Assembly (NCBI RefSeq): GCF_016925495.1 | Contig: NZ_CP070491.1 | Coordinates: 868,001 to 932,000 of the forward strand | Reading direction: 5' to 3' | DNA: 64,000 nucleotides | From: Methylococcus sp. EFPC2 | GTDB taxonomy: Bacteria > Pseudomonadota > Gammaproteobacteria > Methylococcales > Methylococcaceae | In this document: in pieces, positions 46,516-55,581 of the stretch | How positions within the stretch are numbered: position 1 is the first letter of the stretch | Layout: each line of letters begins with the position of its first letter | Made by a program: the position numbers and the translations under genes | Notes under the pieces: model-generated | Told to the model about the DNA's origin: nothing | The model's database searches: none | The model's input: the letters and a program-made list of their open reading frames with translations, nothing else

Positions 46516-49500
46516 TTAAGCGGGGCAGTCGGTCGCTCCCGACCCAGCGGTGGGTTTTTGGCCGTCAGGCCCCTTCCGCACGGCTGCTGCCGGCTGATTC
46601 GGCGCTTCAATCACGTACAAACCGTCGCCGCCATTGCGGTCTTGTCCGGCTGCCCCGTCCCGTTGGGCCAAAGTTCGCGATCCCTTGCATTTCACGGTCC
46701 GCCAAGCCACTTCCGCTTGCGGCTGGACGCGAGTAGTTAGGCCGGCGCTTGCAACCGCTCCCTGCAGTTGGCCGATGGTATTTCCGCCGGTGTTAGCAAA
46801 TGTGAGTGTGCCTGGACTATCGCCCAGACTGATCGCGCCGCCTATTTGGCCGGGGGAAAAGCCTGCAGCGGCAAGAGAGGCTGTCGTAGCACCGTAGATA
46901 GTGTTCGCGTTTAGCGCTATGAAACCCGTGAGTCCGTCAGGGACGAGTTGTATTTTACTGTCATTATCCGCCCCCCGGTTTTGGGCGTCGGTAGAGGTCT
47001 GGTTCGTGCCGTTGACCGTTAAAGTGTTTATGAAAATATCTTTTTCAAATCTGATTTGGCCTCTGGTTGTCAGTGCGAGGTTAAAAGTACCTATAACTGG
47101 AATTATTGGGGTATCTCCATTCCCGCCGGAATTGTTAAGATCAAAAAAACCCTGAAAACCGATTTTATCCCCATCGACCGCGTGTTGGTCTCGGTATAGG
47201 GAAAGCGCCAAGATGTTTTTATCTCCAATCTGTCCCTTGAACTCAATGCCCCCGCTATTCGCCGACAACTCCAAGCCATGATTAACAAAGCTATCGAAAA
47301 CCACATCGAAATCCTGCATACGAGTCGCGGTATTGGTGGTTACGGTGGGGTCGTCGTAGTTCACTGCGTATGCTTTTGAAAAGTTTTCCCTCGCGTCAGC
47401 TGCATAACGGTCAAGTTTTCCAGCAAACGTGATATTCCCCCCATTGCTATTGACGGTGATTTGGCGTACTTCGAACAGTGAGGCTAGGCCGGCGACCCTT
47501 TGATCCGCAAGGGTCTTATCAAGGTTAGTCCCATCGTATCCTGTGATAGTGGTTCCATTTTTTTGTAGCCGTAAATTAAAGTTTGTTGGCTGGTAGGTCG
47601 CCCCAACGATGTTCCCACTATTTGCGAATATGAATTGTTTGAACAGCGTGTCAAGTACCAGAACTTGTTCGTTATTGTTCGTGATCACATTACACGTAGG
47701 GCACAGCTCCTGAGCACACACGCTCGTGGCGCAAGTATCAAAGCTTCCTTGGTATCCTGGTGTCTTAGCCGTGATTGGCACGTGCAATTCTCCGGCTTGC
47801 GGATTAAGCAATACATCTCCTGCAAATGTGATATTACCCCCATGGGTATATACATTGTGATTGAGGTTGATTGCCGAGCGATCCAAGTTGTTTCCCGAAC
47901 TGGCCAGCAGAACCGAGCCTCCCGAGTCGATGGGGCGATCGATATCGATATTCCGCAAAGCCGTTACCTGAATGTCACCGGTCGAAAGTAAGCCTTTCAG
48001 TTTGACGTAACCGCCGTTGGCGTCGACGAGAATCCGGCCCAGGCTAAACCCCGGTATTCCGCCGAGGTCTTGTAATTGCGTTACCGAACCACGACTCGAG
48101 GATAAGGTCACATCGCCGGTAGTCACCAACTGTTGGGTCGAGATGTCGCCGCCAGCGCGCAGGGTGATGTTCTGGTTGCCGGCAAAGAGGAAGCTGTTGT
48201 CGGCCATGGTGATCTGGCCGTTGGTGGCGGTCGCGGAGATCGCTCCATTCTTGGTGAGGATGGCGGCGCCGATATTGATGTCGTTGCCGGCGGTCAGATC
48301 CAGACCGGCGCCCGACGGCGCGTTGTCGAAGCGGGCATCGATTCTTGCCAGGACATCGATGTTGCGCGTGGCCTTCAGCAATACGTTGGTGCCGCTACCC
48401 AAAGTCGTCGAAATGGTGGAGGCCGATATCGTCGCCGGATCGCCGGTCAGGGTGCTGCTCCCGCTGTCCGCTACCGTGATGTCCTCGGGGTCCAGCAGCA
48501 AGGTTCCGGCGCGCCCATGTGGCGCATCGAGGGATACGCGCCCCGTGTAATTCAAGTGCTTTTTGCCCGAGACTTCGGCCAGGCCGCCGTCGCCGCCGCG
48601 CGATCCGCCTTTCGCGCTAATGCTGCCGTCGAAACGGGTGTGGTCGTCGGCCCACACGATCACTTTGCCGCCGCTGCCTTCCGAGCGGCTGTCTGCCTGG
48701 ATCCTTACCTTGCCGGACACGCTCGTGGTTTGAGCATTCGGCGCCGCGCCTTGGCCTTGATAATCCCCGCCCACCAACACCGTTCCACCGTTGCGATCGC
48801 CCGAGGCATCGATATGCGTACCGTCGTTCAGGGCCACCGTCCCGGCGCGTACTTCCACCTTGCCGCCGTCGCTGTTGGGGCTTTGCCCGGAAACGTCGAC
48901 CGTTCCAGAGACGCTGACTTTGGTGTTCTCGTCGCCTACCAGGGTGATCACGCCATTGCGGTTTTCGACCGAGCGTGCCTGCATGTGGCCCTGCAAGTTG
49001 ATCTGGTTGTCGACGATGTGTTTGCCGGTACTGGCGAGCAGGGCAATGATGCCTCCGTCGGCGATGATTTCGCCGCGGTTGCCGACATAGTGCGTCAGTG
49101 GCTTGCCTTGAGCGTCTGTTATCTGCCCCAGTTGCTCCTTGCTGACGGTGAGATTGATGAGCCGGTCGCCGTAGAGATCCAGGGTAAAGGCATCGCCGGC
49201 CGCCAGTGTCACCTTGCCCAGCCGGGCCTGGATCACGCCCTGGTTCTCCACGCCCGGTGCGACCAGGGCGACCAGACCGCCTTGTTGTACGCTGATGTTT
49301 CCCGCATTGCTGATCAGCGCACCTGGCCTTCCTGGCTGATCGAAGTTCAGGCGCCCGGCCATGAAGTTGGCGTTGCTGATGTTGGCGGTGCTCGCGATGA
49401 GTCCGCCGACGTTGATCTGGGCGGTCTTGTCGAACAGGATCCCGTTGGGATTGACCAGATAAACATGGCCGTTGGCCGTGAGCTTGCCGGCAATCGCCGA

Positions 49501-49827
49501 GGGGTCGTTGCCGGTGATCCGGTTCAGTACGGCCGAGTCCCGGCCGGGTTGATTGAAATTGACGTGCTCGTGACTCTGGATATTGAAACTGTTCCAGTTG
49601 ATCACGGCGCGCTCGCTGGCCTGATTCACGTCCATGCGGTTGCCGGACTGGGATATGCTGGCGCTACCCGCTGCCACGCTCCCCCCTTCGGGATTCGCGT
49701 GGGCGCATGCACTGAATAGAATTCCCAGCGTTGCGGCCGCTCCCATCCCGCGTATCGAGCATGCGGCGCAACATGAAATACAGCGGGAGAGACACCAGAT
49801 TGCGGAGGACTTCGGAGCTGAATGCAT
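46516..49827 (-). CDS. Two-partner secretion exoprotein TpsA (filamentous haemagglutinin type)
   Basis: A 1103-residue secreted protein. The signal ends AHA at residue 44. The TPS domain follows: VINWNSFNIQSHEHVNFNQP, GKLTANGHVYLVNPNGILF (NPNGI at 126-130) and GGLIASTANISNANFM. The body is a beta-helix of short Gly/Asn/Asp-rich repeats. From about 46.7 to 47.9 kb, coding the C-terminal third, A+T is clearly higher than in the first half: 24 of 60 bases are G/C at 47041-47100 versus 41 of 60 at 48841-48900. A four-Cys cluster lies at about 47690-47745. It is shorter than classical FhaB. It should be exported by the TpsB gene directly upstream. Confidence 0.94.
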   Translation of the reverse strand: MHSAPKSSAIWCLSRCISCCAACSIRGMGAAATLGILFSACAHANPEGGSVAAGSASISQSGNRMDVNQASERAVINWNSFNIQSHEHVNFNQPGRDSAVLNRITGNDPSAIAGKLTANGHVYLVNPNGILFDKTAQINVGGLIASTANISNANFMAGRLNFDQPGRPGALISNAGNISVQQGGLVALVAPGVENQGVIQARLGKVTLAAGDAFTLDLYGDRLINLTVSKEQLGQITDAQGKPLTHYVGNRGEIIADGGIIALLASTGKHIVDNQINLQGHMQARSVENRNGVITLVGDENTKVSVSGTVDVSGQSPNSDGGKVEVRAGTVALNDGTHIDASGDRNGGTVLVGGDYQGQGAAPNAQTTSVSGKVRIQADSRSEGSGGKVIVWADDHTRFDGSISAKGGSRGGDGGLAEVSGKKHLNYTGRVSLDAPHGRAGTLLLDPEDITVADSGSSTLTGDPATISASTISTTLGSGTNVLLKATRNIDVLARIDARFDNAPSGAGLDLTAGNDINIGAAILTKNGAISATATNGQITMADNSFLFAGNQNITLRAGGDISTQQLVTTGDVTLSSSRGSVTQLQDLGGIPGFSLGRILVDANGGYVKLKGLLSTGDIQVTALRNIDIDRPIDSGGSVLLASSGNNLDRSAINLNHNVYTHGGNITFAGDVLLNPQAGELHVPITAKTPGYQGSFDTCATSVCAQELCPTCNVITNNNEQVLVLDTLFKQFIFANSGNIVGATYQPTNFNLRLQKNGTTITGYDGTNLDKTLADQRVAGLASLFEVRQITVNSNGGNITFAGKLDRYAADARENFSKAYAVNYDDPTVTTNTATRMQDFDVVFDSFVNHGLELSANSGGIEFKGQIGDKNILALSLYRDQHAVDGDKIGFQGFFDLNNSGGNGDTPIIPVIGTFNLALTTRGQIRFEKDIFINTLTVNGTNQTSTDAQNRGADNDSKIQLVPDGLTGFIALNANTIYGATTASLAAAGFSPGQIGGAISLGDSPGTLTFANTGGNTIGQLQGAVASAGLTTRVQPQAEVAWRTVKCKGSRTLAQRDGAAGQDRNGGDGLYVIEAPNQPAAAVRKGPDGQKPTAGSGATDCPA

Positions 49828-49845
49828 GAGCGTGCCTCCTCTGGT

Positions 49846-51573
49846 TCAATAGGTCAGTCTGAAACCGCCGAACAGGCGCATATCCCGATTGCCCTCGCTG
49901 GCTTCCGTGGGGTGCAGGGGTTTGGCGCCTTCGATATAGCCGCTGAAGTACGGGTTGAACGAGAGCCGGATGCCTGCGCCGGCCGCGGCTGCGCTGATTT
50001 TGGCTTGACGGCGGTCGTTGAAAAAGACTTCGCCGTATTCGTAGAAGCCATAAAGCAGGGTGTTGACCGGCGCCCAGGCGTCGATCGCGTATCTCAGTTC
50101 CCCCTTGGCCGCCCAGCCCTTGTCGCCGATGAATTCCGAGGGGTCATAAGCCCGCAGGAACTGCTCGCCGCCGATGGCGAACTGTTCCGGCGACAGCAAC
50201 ACGTCTTCGGTGTATTGGCCATTAAATGCCGCCAGCAGGGATAGATGCTGGGTGAGGGACTGGAGGCGGGATAGATACAAGTTGGCCTTGGTGTAATCGA
50301 CCTGACCATGGGCCGTCGAAAGTTTCGCGGTTCCGTCGTTGCGCGAACTCTCCGAGGGATCGCGTGCGCCGAAGATGGGCGCGCCCTGACTCAGTTCGAT
50401 ATCAGCCACATTGATGCCGAAAAACGAGTCCGCGAGGTCATAGGTCAGGCCGACGCGGAACGAGCGGATGCGGTCGTCGATGAGCGTCGTGCCGGACAGC
50501 GTCTCGTCGGATTGCGAGTCCACCCCGGAGAAACTCCCGCGCAGCGAAAGATTGCTGTTGCGGGTGCGTATCAAGGGGTGCACAACGGCGAGGTTGAAGG
50601 AGATAAGGTTGGACCGAAGCCCGTTGGAGACGTCGAAGATCGAGCTTTGCGACCAGACCTGGTTAACGACGGCGGAGAACTTCGTGCCCTCGGTACCGAC
50701 GTCTATATCCTGCCCCAAGGACAAAAGCGTCATTTTCCCTTCGAAAGACTGGAAAAGCCGTGCGTAAGCCTTCTCCTGCCAGCCCAGCACATTGTTTTCC
50801 TCGACGTAGACCTCGCCGCGGTAAGTGCCGAGCAGTTTAGGCAGGCGGTTGTTGAAACCAGCCTGCGCGCCAAACCGCTTGCGGCTCAGGGTGATCAGTA
50901 ATCCCGCGGCGCCTGTTTGCGTGGCCGAAGGCGTGATGGACGCGGAAGCGGCAAGACCTGGAAGATCGTTCATCAGCAACAAATAGCGTTCCAGCACGCT
51001 TTGGCGCAGGGGGCGAGCGGCGCGTATTTTTTCGGCGTACGCCAAGACCAGGCCGCGCGAGTCGTTTGGCTGATCACCGTCGAATTTGACCGAGTCGATG
51101 AAGCCTTCGACGACCTTGATAGTCACTACCCCTTCCTTAAGCGTTTGTGTCGGAATCAGGGTTTGCGCCAGCACATAGCCGTCGTTGCGATAATGGCTGG
51201 TTAAGTTTTCTGCCGCCGTTCTAAGTTGTGCGAGCGTTACTGTTTTACCGATCAGTGCGGAAAAATATCCCTTAGGAATATCGGGACTATAAGCGGTGAC
51301 GCCTTCGATACTGACATCGCTAAGGTGAAAGCTTGCAGCGGGTCCTTCGGGGTGAGGTGCGGCCTGGACCGCGGGACGGGGTATGTCGGGCGGAGTCGCG
51401 CGCGGCGAGGGAGGTCGGGATAATTGTTTTTCGATCTGGCCGGGCTGTATTGCTCCCGGGATTTCCGCCGCCCCGGTATATTGGTACGGAATCAGGAGAA
51501 ATAAAAAGATCAGCCGATGCCAGCTTTTTAATATCCCGCCCGTTCCTGGCCGGTGTGCCTTAGCCATATTCAT
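49846..51573 (-). CDS. Two-partner secretion outer-membrane transporter TpsB (ShlB/FhaC type)
   Basis: A 575-residue Omp85-family transporter. The start at 51573 has GGGAGG five bases upstream; an open frame extends to 51684 but the added 37 residues are not family-like. A signal region (LIFLFLLIPYQYTGAA), a Pro-rich linker and POTRA_2 (about residues 80-170; SFHLSDVSIEGVTAYSP, LTSHYRNDGYVLAQTLIPTQ, VVEGFIDSVKF) precede the beta barrel, which includes FLRAYDPSEFIGDKGW, the LRxY variant of the VRGY lid motif, and ends GGFRLTY with a C-terminal aromatic. First gene of the five-gene operon; tpsA starts 18 bases after its stop. Confidence 0.95.
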   Translation of the reverse strand: MNMAKAHRPGTGGILKSWHRLIFLFLLIPYQYTGAAEIPGAIQPGQIEKQLSRPPSPRATPPDIPRPAVQAAPHPEGPAASFHLSDVSIEGVTAYSPDIPKGYFSALIGKTVTLAQLRTAAENLTSHYRNDGYVLAQTLIPTQTLKEGVVTIKVVEGFIDSVKFDGDQPNDSRGLVLAYAEKIRAARPLRQSVLERYLLLMNDLPGLAASASITPSATQTGAAGLLITLSRKRFGAQAGFNNRLPKLLGTYRGEVYVEENNVLGWQEKAYARLFQSFEGKMTLLSLGQDIDVGTEGTKFSAVVNQVWSQSSIFDVSNGLRSNLISFNLAVVHPLIRTRNSNLSLRGSFSGVDSQSDETLSGTTLIDDRIRSFRVGLTYDLADSFFGINVADIELSQGAPIFGARDPSESSRNDGTAKLSTAHGQVDYTKANLYLSRLQSLTQHLSLLAAFNGQYTEDVLLSPEQFAIGGEQFLRAYDPSEFIGDKGWAAKGELRYAIDAWAPVNTLLYGFYEYGEVFFNDRRQAKISAAAAGAGIRLSFNPYFSGYIEGAKPLHPTEASEGNRDMRLFGGFRLTY

Positions 51574-51794
51574 GTGCCTCCCGTTGTTATTAGGTAAGGG
51601 AAGAGAATAAGGGCGGGTGGAAAAGGCACGGGGCCCTATCGTACGACGGGATCGATGATGCGCTCGGCTTAAATCAGCCGTCAATACCGAGATGGAATCT
51701 TCTTACGGCTTCATGTGCCCCTCTGGGGCATAAGCGTCATGCCGGTTCAGCGAGAGGAATGTGGAAACAAAGTTTTGATGGCTAGGGATAATAC

Positions 51795-52118
51795 TTATCT
51801 TGCGGGTTCCTGAAACCGGTAAATCGCACTGTTCAAATAAAGCAGCACGTCGTCGACTTCGCTTTTCCCCCAATCCTCTCCCATGTGGAAAGCCCAGCCT
51901 TGTATGCGCTGACGCAGGTCTTGCAAATTTGTCACTGCGTGTTTTTGGCCGGGTTTGGCGATGTCTTGGTGGCAGACCAGGCACTGGTTCTCGAACAGTC
52001 GGCGGCCTCGCTCGGCGTCTTGGGCCATTGCTTCGGTGCAAAGTATGAGTGGGAGAAACAAGGCGAGCCGGCCCAAGGGGGCGTGGAATCGTGTTGTTCC
52101 GCTTTGCGCAGGTTCCAT
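51795..52118 (-). CDS. Small periplasmic c-type cytochrome
   Basis: A 107-residue protein with a signal (LALFLPLILCTEAMA) and one haem-binding CLVCH motif: FENQCLVCHQD. The distal region contains RIQGWAFHMGEDWGKSEVDDV, with Met-His as possible axial ligand positions, and ends in LLYLNSAIYRFQE, the C-terminal helix of class I cytochromes. GAGG lies eight bases before the ATG at 52118. Partner is unknown. It is upstream of the TPS operon on the same strand, 221 bp away. Confidence 0.88.
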   Translation of the reverse strand: MEPAQSGTTRFHAPLGRLALFLPLILCTEAMAQDAERGRRLFENQCLVCHQDIAKPGQKHAVTNLQDLRQRIQGWAFHMGEDWGKSEVDDVLLYLNSAIYRFQEPAR

Positions 52119-52360
52119 AAGCAAGACCTCTGCTGGTAATGCCTACCCCATGGGGGATGGTGTGAAGCTACGGTGTGGGGCGTGCCCTCAATCCTTCCCC
52201 ACGGGCCCGGTCCGGCTTCTCCCGGCAGGCTGGCCGGCTTTGCCTGGAAGCCTGTGGATAGAATCCCCCTTATCGGGCGGCGAAACAAGGCATGTAGGGT
52301 TCGTGGGACGGCGACCGATCGTAATCGGCCGGCCCGCCTTCGTCGCAGCGATGGCGGTAC

Positions 52361-52789
52361 TTATTCCCCCAGCTTGTGGGTTTCGATTTCCAGTCCCAAG
52401 CCCTTGTAATGGCGGAATTTTTCCCGTCCCGCCATGAGTGTGGACGGGTCGTCGTTGACCAGTTCGGCGAGGCGGGGATAGGGCGACATATCCGGCGGCA
52501 GATCGGGCGCCAGATTCAGCAGCAAGTCGGCGCCCTCGCCGAACTCCTGGCCGATCAGTATGGGCACTTCGGCCCGCTCGTCGGCCGGGGCGTCGGTTCG
52601 GGTATGGGGAATGAAACTGCCTTGTCGGAAAGTCCACAGCAAATCGTCCATGGTCTGTTGCTCACCGCTCAGCGTGCGGATGTGGACTTTCAGCCCGAGG
52701 CGATAGGCCTTTTCCGCGAGCTTGCAGGCCAGGGTCCAGCGTTGCTTGGCGTCCTGGCCGGTTTGCACGTAAAAATCGACCTTGGTCAT
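52361..52789 (-). CDS. holC: DNA polymerase III subunit chi
   Basis: Clamp-loader accessory subunit that contacts single-strand-binding protein. The 142-residue product starts [20 protein letters not shown], includes [17 protein letters not shown] and [14 protein letters not shown], and ends near [12 protein letters not shown]. The ATG overlaps the pepA stop by four bases, the order pepA-holC conserved in many gammaproteobacteria. Confidence 0.95.
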   Translation of the reverse strand: MTKVDFYVQTGQDAKQRWTLACKLAEKAYRLGLKVHIRTLSGEQQTMDDLLWTFRQGSFIPHTRTDAPADERAEVPILIGQEFGEGADLLLNLAPDLPPDMSPYPRLAELVNDDPSTLMAGREKFRHYKGLGLEIETHKLGE

Positions 52790-54279
52790 TGCGCCCGGTC
52801 GATCAGGTACTGCGCCAGCAGTGGCACGGGCCGGCCGGTCGCGCCCTTGTCGGCGCCGGTTTTCCAGGCGGTGCCGGCGATGTCCAGATGCGCCCATTTG
52901 TAGTCCTTGGTGAAGCGCGAAAGGAAGGCGCCGGCGGTGATGGTGCCGCCGTCCGGGCCGCCGATGTTGGCGATATCGGCGAAATTGGACTTGAGCTGTT
53001 CCTGGTATTCGTCCCACAGCGGCAGGCGCCAGACCCGGTCGGCCGCGCGCTCGCCGGCGTCGGTGATTTGCGCGGACAACTCGTCGTCGTTGCTGATCAG
53101 GCCGCTGGGGTGGCGGCCCAGAGCGACGATGCAGGCCCCGGTGAGGGTGGCGACGTCGATCACCGCGACAGGGTCGTAGCGCTTGGCGTAGGTCAATGTG
53201 TCGCAGAGGATCAAACGGCCTTCCGCGTCGGTGTTGAGGATTTCTATCGTCAAACCGGCCATGCTGGTCACCACGTCGCCCGGTTTGTTGGCGTTACCGT
53301 CCGGCAGGTTCTCCGAGGCGGGGATGAGGCCTACCACGTTGATCGGCAGGGCCAGTTCGGCGGCGACCGAGAGCGCGCCGATCACGCTGGCGCCACCGCA
53401 CATGTCGTACTTCATCTCGTCCATGTTGGCGGCCGGCTTGAGCGAGATGCCGCCGGCGTCGAAGGTGAGGCCCTTGCCGACCAGTACGTAGGGCTTGGTC
53501 TTGGCCGAGGCGCCCTGGTATTCCAGCACGATCAGGCGGGCCGGCTGGCGGCTGCCCTTGGAGACCGAGAGGAAAGACCCCATGCCGAGTTCTTCCAGAT
53601 CGCTTTCGTCGAGCACCTTGGTCTTCAGTTTCTTGTGTGCCTTGCCCAGCTTCACGGCCTGTTCGGCGAGATAGGATGGCGTGCAGATGTTGCCGGGCAG
53701 GTTGGCCAGATCGCGCACCTGCAGCATGGCGTCGGCTATGGCCTTGCCCTGTTTGACGCCTAATTCGGCCTGTGCCTGGTGCGAGTCGCCATCGACCAGG
53801 AAGTTCAGCTTGGCGAGCCGGGCCGGCTTGATCTGCGTCTTGTCGCTTTTGAGTTGCGTGAATTGGTAGAGGGCATTCTCGAAAACTTCAATGTTTTGGC
53901 GGATCTTGCCGTCCAGGGCGAGGCCTTTGACCTCGGCTTCGTGCAGGGCGCTGGCCGCGGACTTCACCGCATTATCCTTGAGCGCCTTGATGGCGGCGGC
54001 CAGGGCCTTGCGGTAAGCGGCGATGTTCAATTCCTCGGCCTTGCCCAGGCCCACCAGGAGCAGGCGCTCGGTCTTGCCGTGCGGCAGGGGATTGACCAGC
54101 AGGATGTCGCCGGTCTTGCCCTCGATGTCGTCTCGTTTGAGTAAGCGGGTGAGCAGGCCGTCGTGCAACTGATCCAGGGCGGCTGCGGTCGGTCCCAGCT
54201 TACGTTTCGCGTAGAAGCCGACGATCAGGCAATCGTCTGAAATCTTGTCCGGTGCCTCGCTTTTGATCGAATAGTCCAT
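52786..54279 (-). CDS. pepA: Leucyl aminopeptidase (M17)
   Basis: A 497-residue dinuclear zinc aminopeptidase. The start at 54279 ([13 protein letters not shown]) follows AGAAGGA, nine bases upstream. The catalytic signature [12 protein letters not shown] and [18 protein letters not shown], which holds metal ligands, are complete, together with [10 protein letters not shown]. In E. coli PepA also binds DNA in site-specific recombination and regulation. It is divergent from lptF with a hairpin/terminator in the intergenic region. Confidence 0.96.
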   Translation of the reverse strand: MDYSIKSEAPDKISDDCLIVGFYAKRKLGPTAAALDQLHDGLLTRLLKRDDIEGKTGDILLVNPLPHGKTERLLLVGLGKAEELNIAAYRKALAAAIKALKDNAVKSAASALHEAEVKGLALDGKIRQNIEVFENALYQFTQLKSDKTQIKPARLAKLNFLVDGDSHQAQAELGVKQGKAIADAMLQVRDLANLPGNICTPSYLAEQAVKLGKAHKKLKTKVLDESDLEELGMGSFLSVSKGSRQPARLIVLEYQGASAKTKPYVLVGKGLTFDAGGISLKPAANMDEMKYDMCGGASVIGALSVAAELALPINVVGLIPASENLPDGNANKPGDVVTSMAGLTIEILNTDAEGRLILCDTLTYAKRYDPVAVIDVATLTGACIVALGRHPSGLISNDDELSAQITDAGERAADRVWRLPLWDEYQEQLKSNFADIANIGGPDGGTITAGAFLSRFTKDYKWAHLDIAGTAWKTGADKGATGRPVPLLAQYLIDRAQ

Positions 54280-54309
54280 AATGGTATCCTTCTGATGTTT
54301 GAGTGAAAG

Positions 54310-54342
54310 GCCGGCCCGCCCCAAGCGGGCCGGCTGTTTTTT
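54310..54342 (+). terminator. Terminator-like hairpin in the pepA-lptF intergenic region
   Basis: Perfect ten-base arms GCCGGCCCGC (54310-54319) and GCGGGCCGGC (54325-54334), a five-base loop, then TGTTTTTT on the plus strand. It points toward lptF but lies between divergent genes, so it could only end transcription coming from the pepA antisense side, or in the minus direction fold in the pepA leader 31 bases before the ATG. Confidence 0.65.
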
Positions 54343-54417
54343 GGCCGCAATGTTAGAGTAAGTAGCTGCGTTTGGCGATGGCACCCGCAACGGTGGCACC
54401 CGGCGCTCATCGTAAGG

Positions 54418-55581
54418 ATGTCGCGTTACATGAGTTTTCCCGTAGTCGAACCGAAGCCGTTGACGCGTACGAGGCGGCGATGGCTGCCGGTGCTGGACCG
54501 CATGATCACCGCGGAGCTGGCCAGTACCAGCCTCGCGGTGCTGGCGGTCTTGGTGACCATCATCGTCAGCAAGAAGTTCTTGAGCATATTGACCAAGGCC
54601 ATCGAAGGCGAGGTGGCCGCCGATACCCTGTTCGTGCTGCTGGCCCTGAAGATGCTGTCGGCCTTGATCATCCTGATGCCGCCTTCGCTGTTTCTGGCGA
54701 TGTTGATGGTATTCGGGCGTATGTACCGTGATCAGGAGATGACCGTGCTGGGCTCCGCAGGGGTTGGGCTCATGCGGTTGTACCGGGCGGTCCTCTATTT
54801 CGTGCTGCCGGTCTGTGTGCTATCGGCTTATTTGGCGCTGGAGGTGATGCCCTGGTCCGAGCGTCAGTCGCAGGACCTGATGCACCGCGATGAGCAGAGC
54901 GCGGACGTGCGCGGCATCAAACCGGGGCGTTTCAACGAATTCAGCCGGGGCGACGTGGTGCTGTACGCGGAGGCCGTGGAGTCGGACGACAACACCTTGA
55001 CCGACGTGTTCGTGCAAAGCCGCGATGGCGACAAGGCAGGCATCGTGGTGGCTGAGCAAGGCTTTCTGCAAACGGCCGAGACCGGCGAGCATTTCGTGGT
55101 GCTGCGCGATGGCCACCGCTATCAGGGGATACCGGGCCAGGCGGATTTCGTGATCAGTGAGTTCGACGAGTACGCCGTCAAGATCGAGGACGACAGCAGC
55201 CCCGAGGCGGCGGCCAAGCGCGAGGCGGAGCCCAGCCTGAAGCTGTGGGTGTCCAGCACGCCGCGCGAACTGGCCGAGCTGCAGAAGCGCATCGCGGTGC
55301 CTTTGGGCATACTGGTGCTGGCGATTCTGGCCATACCGCTTGCGCGCATGGCGCCCCGCAGCGGGGTCTACGGCAACGTGGCGGTCGCCTTCCTCATTTA
55401 CATGGTCTATGAGAATTTGCAAAAGGTCAGCCAGGGCATGCTGATGACCGGCAAATGGCCCATGTGGCTGAGTTATTCCGCCGTTTATGCGTTGATGACC
55501 GTGATTGCCCTGTTTTATCTGTTGCGCAGCTACGGCCTGAAATGGCTCATCCAATCGGCCAGGGGGAGGGCACCGCGATGA
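54418..55581 (+). CDS. lptF: LPS export permease LptF
   Basis: A 387-residue inner-membrane permease of the LPS export ABC system; LptB is encoded at 9.1-9.8 kb. Membrane helices are at about residues 32-52, 70-95, 115-133 and near the C-terminus (297-385), with a periplasmic beta-jellyroll of about 170 residues in between ([37 protein letters not shown]). The [18 protein letters not shown] helix is typical. The ATG at 54418 lacks a good ribosome site; Met5 (54430) is an option. It overlaps lptG by four bases. Confidence 0.96.
   Translation: MSRYMSFPVVEPKPLTRTRRRWLPVLDRMITAELASTSLAVLAVLVTIIVSKKFLSILTKAIEGEVAADTLFVLLALKMLSALIILMPPSLFLAMLMVFGRMYRDQEMTVLGSAGVGLMRLYRAVLYFVLPVCVLSAYLALEVMPWSERQSQDLMHRDEQSADVRGIKPGRFNEFSRGDVVLYAEAVESDDNTLTDVFVQSRDGDKAGIVVAEQGFLQTAETGEHFVVLRDGHRYQGIPGQADFVISEFDEYAVKIEDDSSPEAAAKREAEPSLKLWVSSTPRELAELQKRIAVPLGILVLAILAIPLARMAPRSGVYGNVAVAFLIYMVYENLQKVSQGMLMTGKWPMWLSYSAVYALMTVIALFYLLRSYGLKWLIQSARGRAPR

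Noticed and set aside
48133-49719. Plus-strand open frame of 528 codons opposite tpsA
   Set aside because: No signal, domain or ribosome site; the minus strand has a clear TPS domain.
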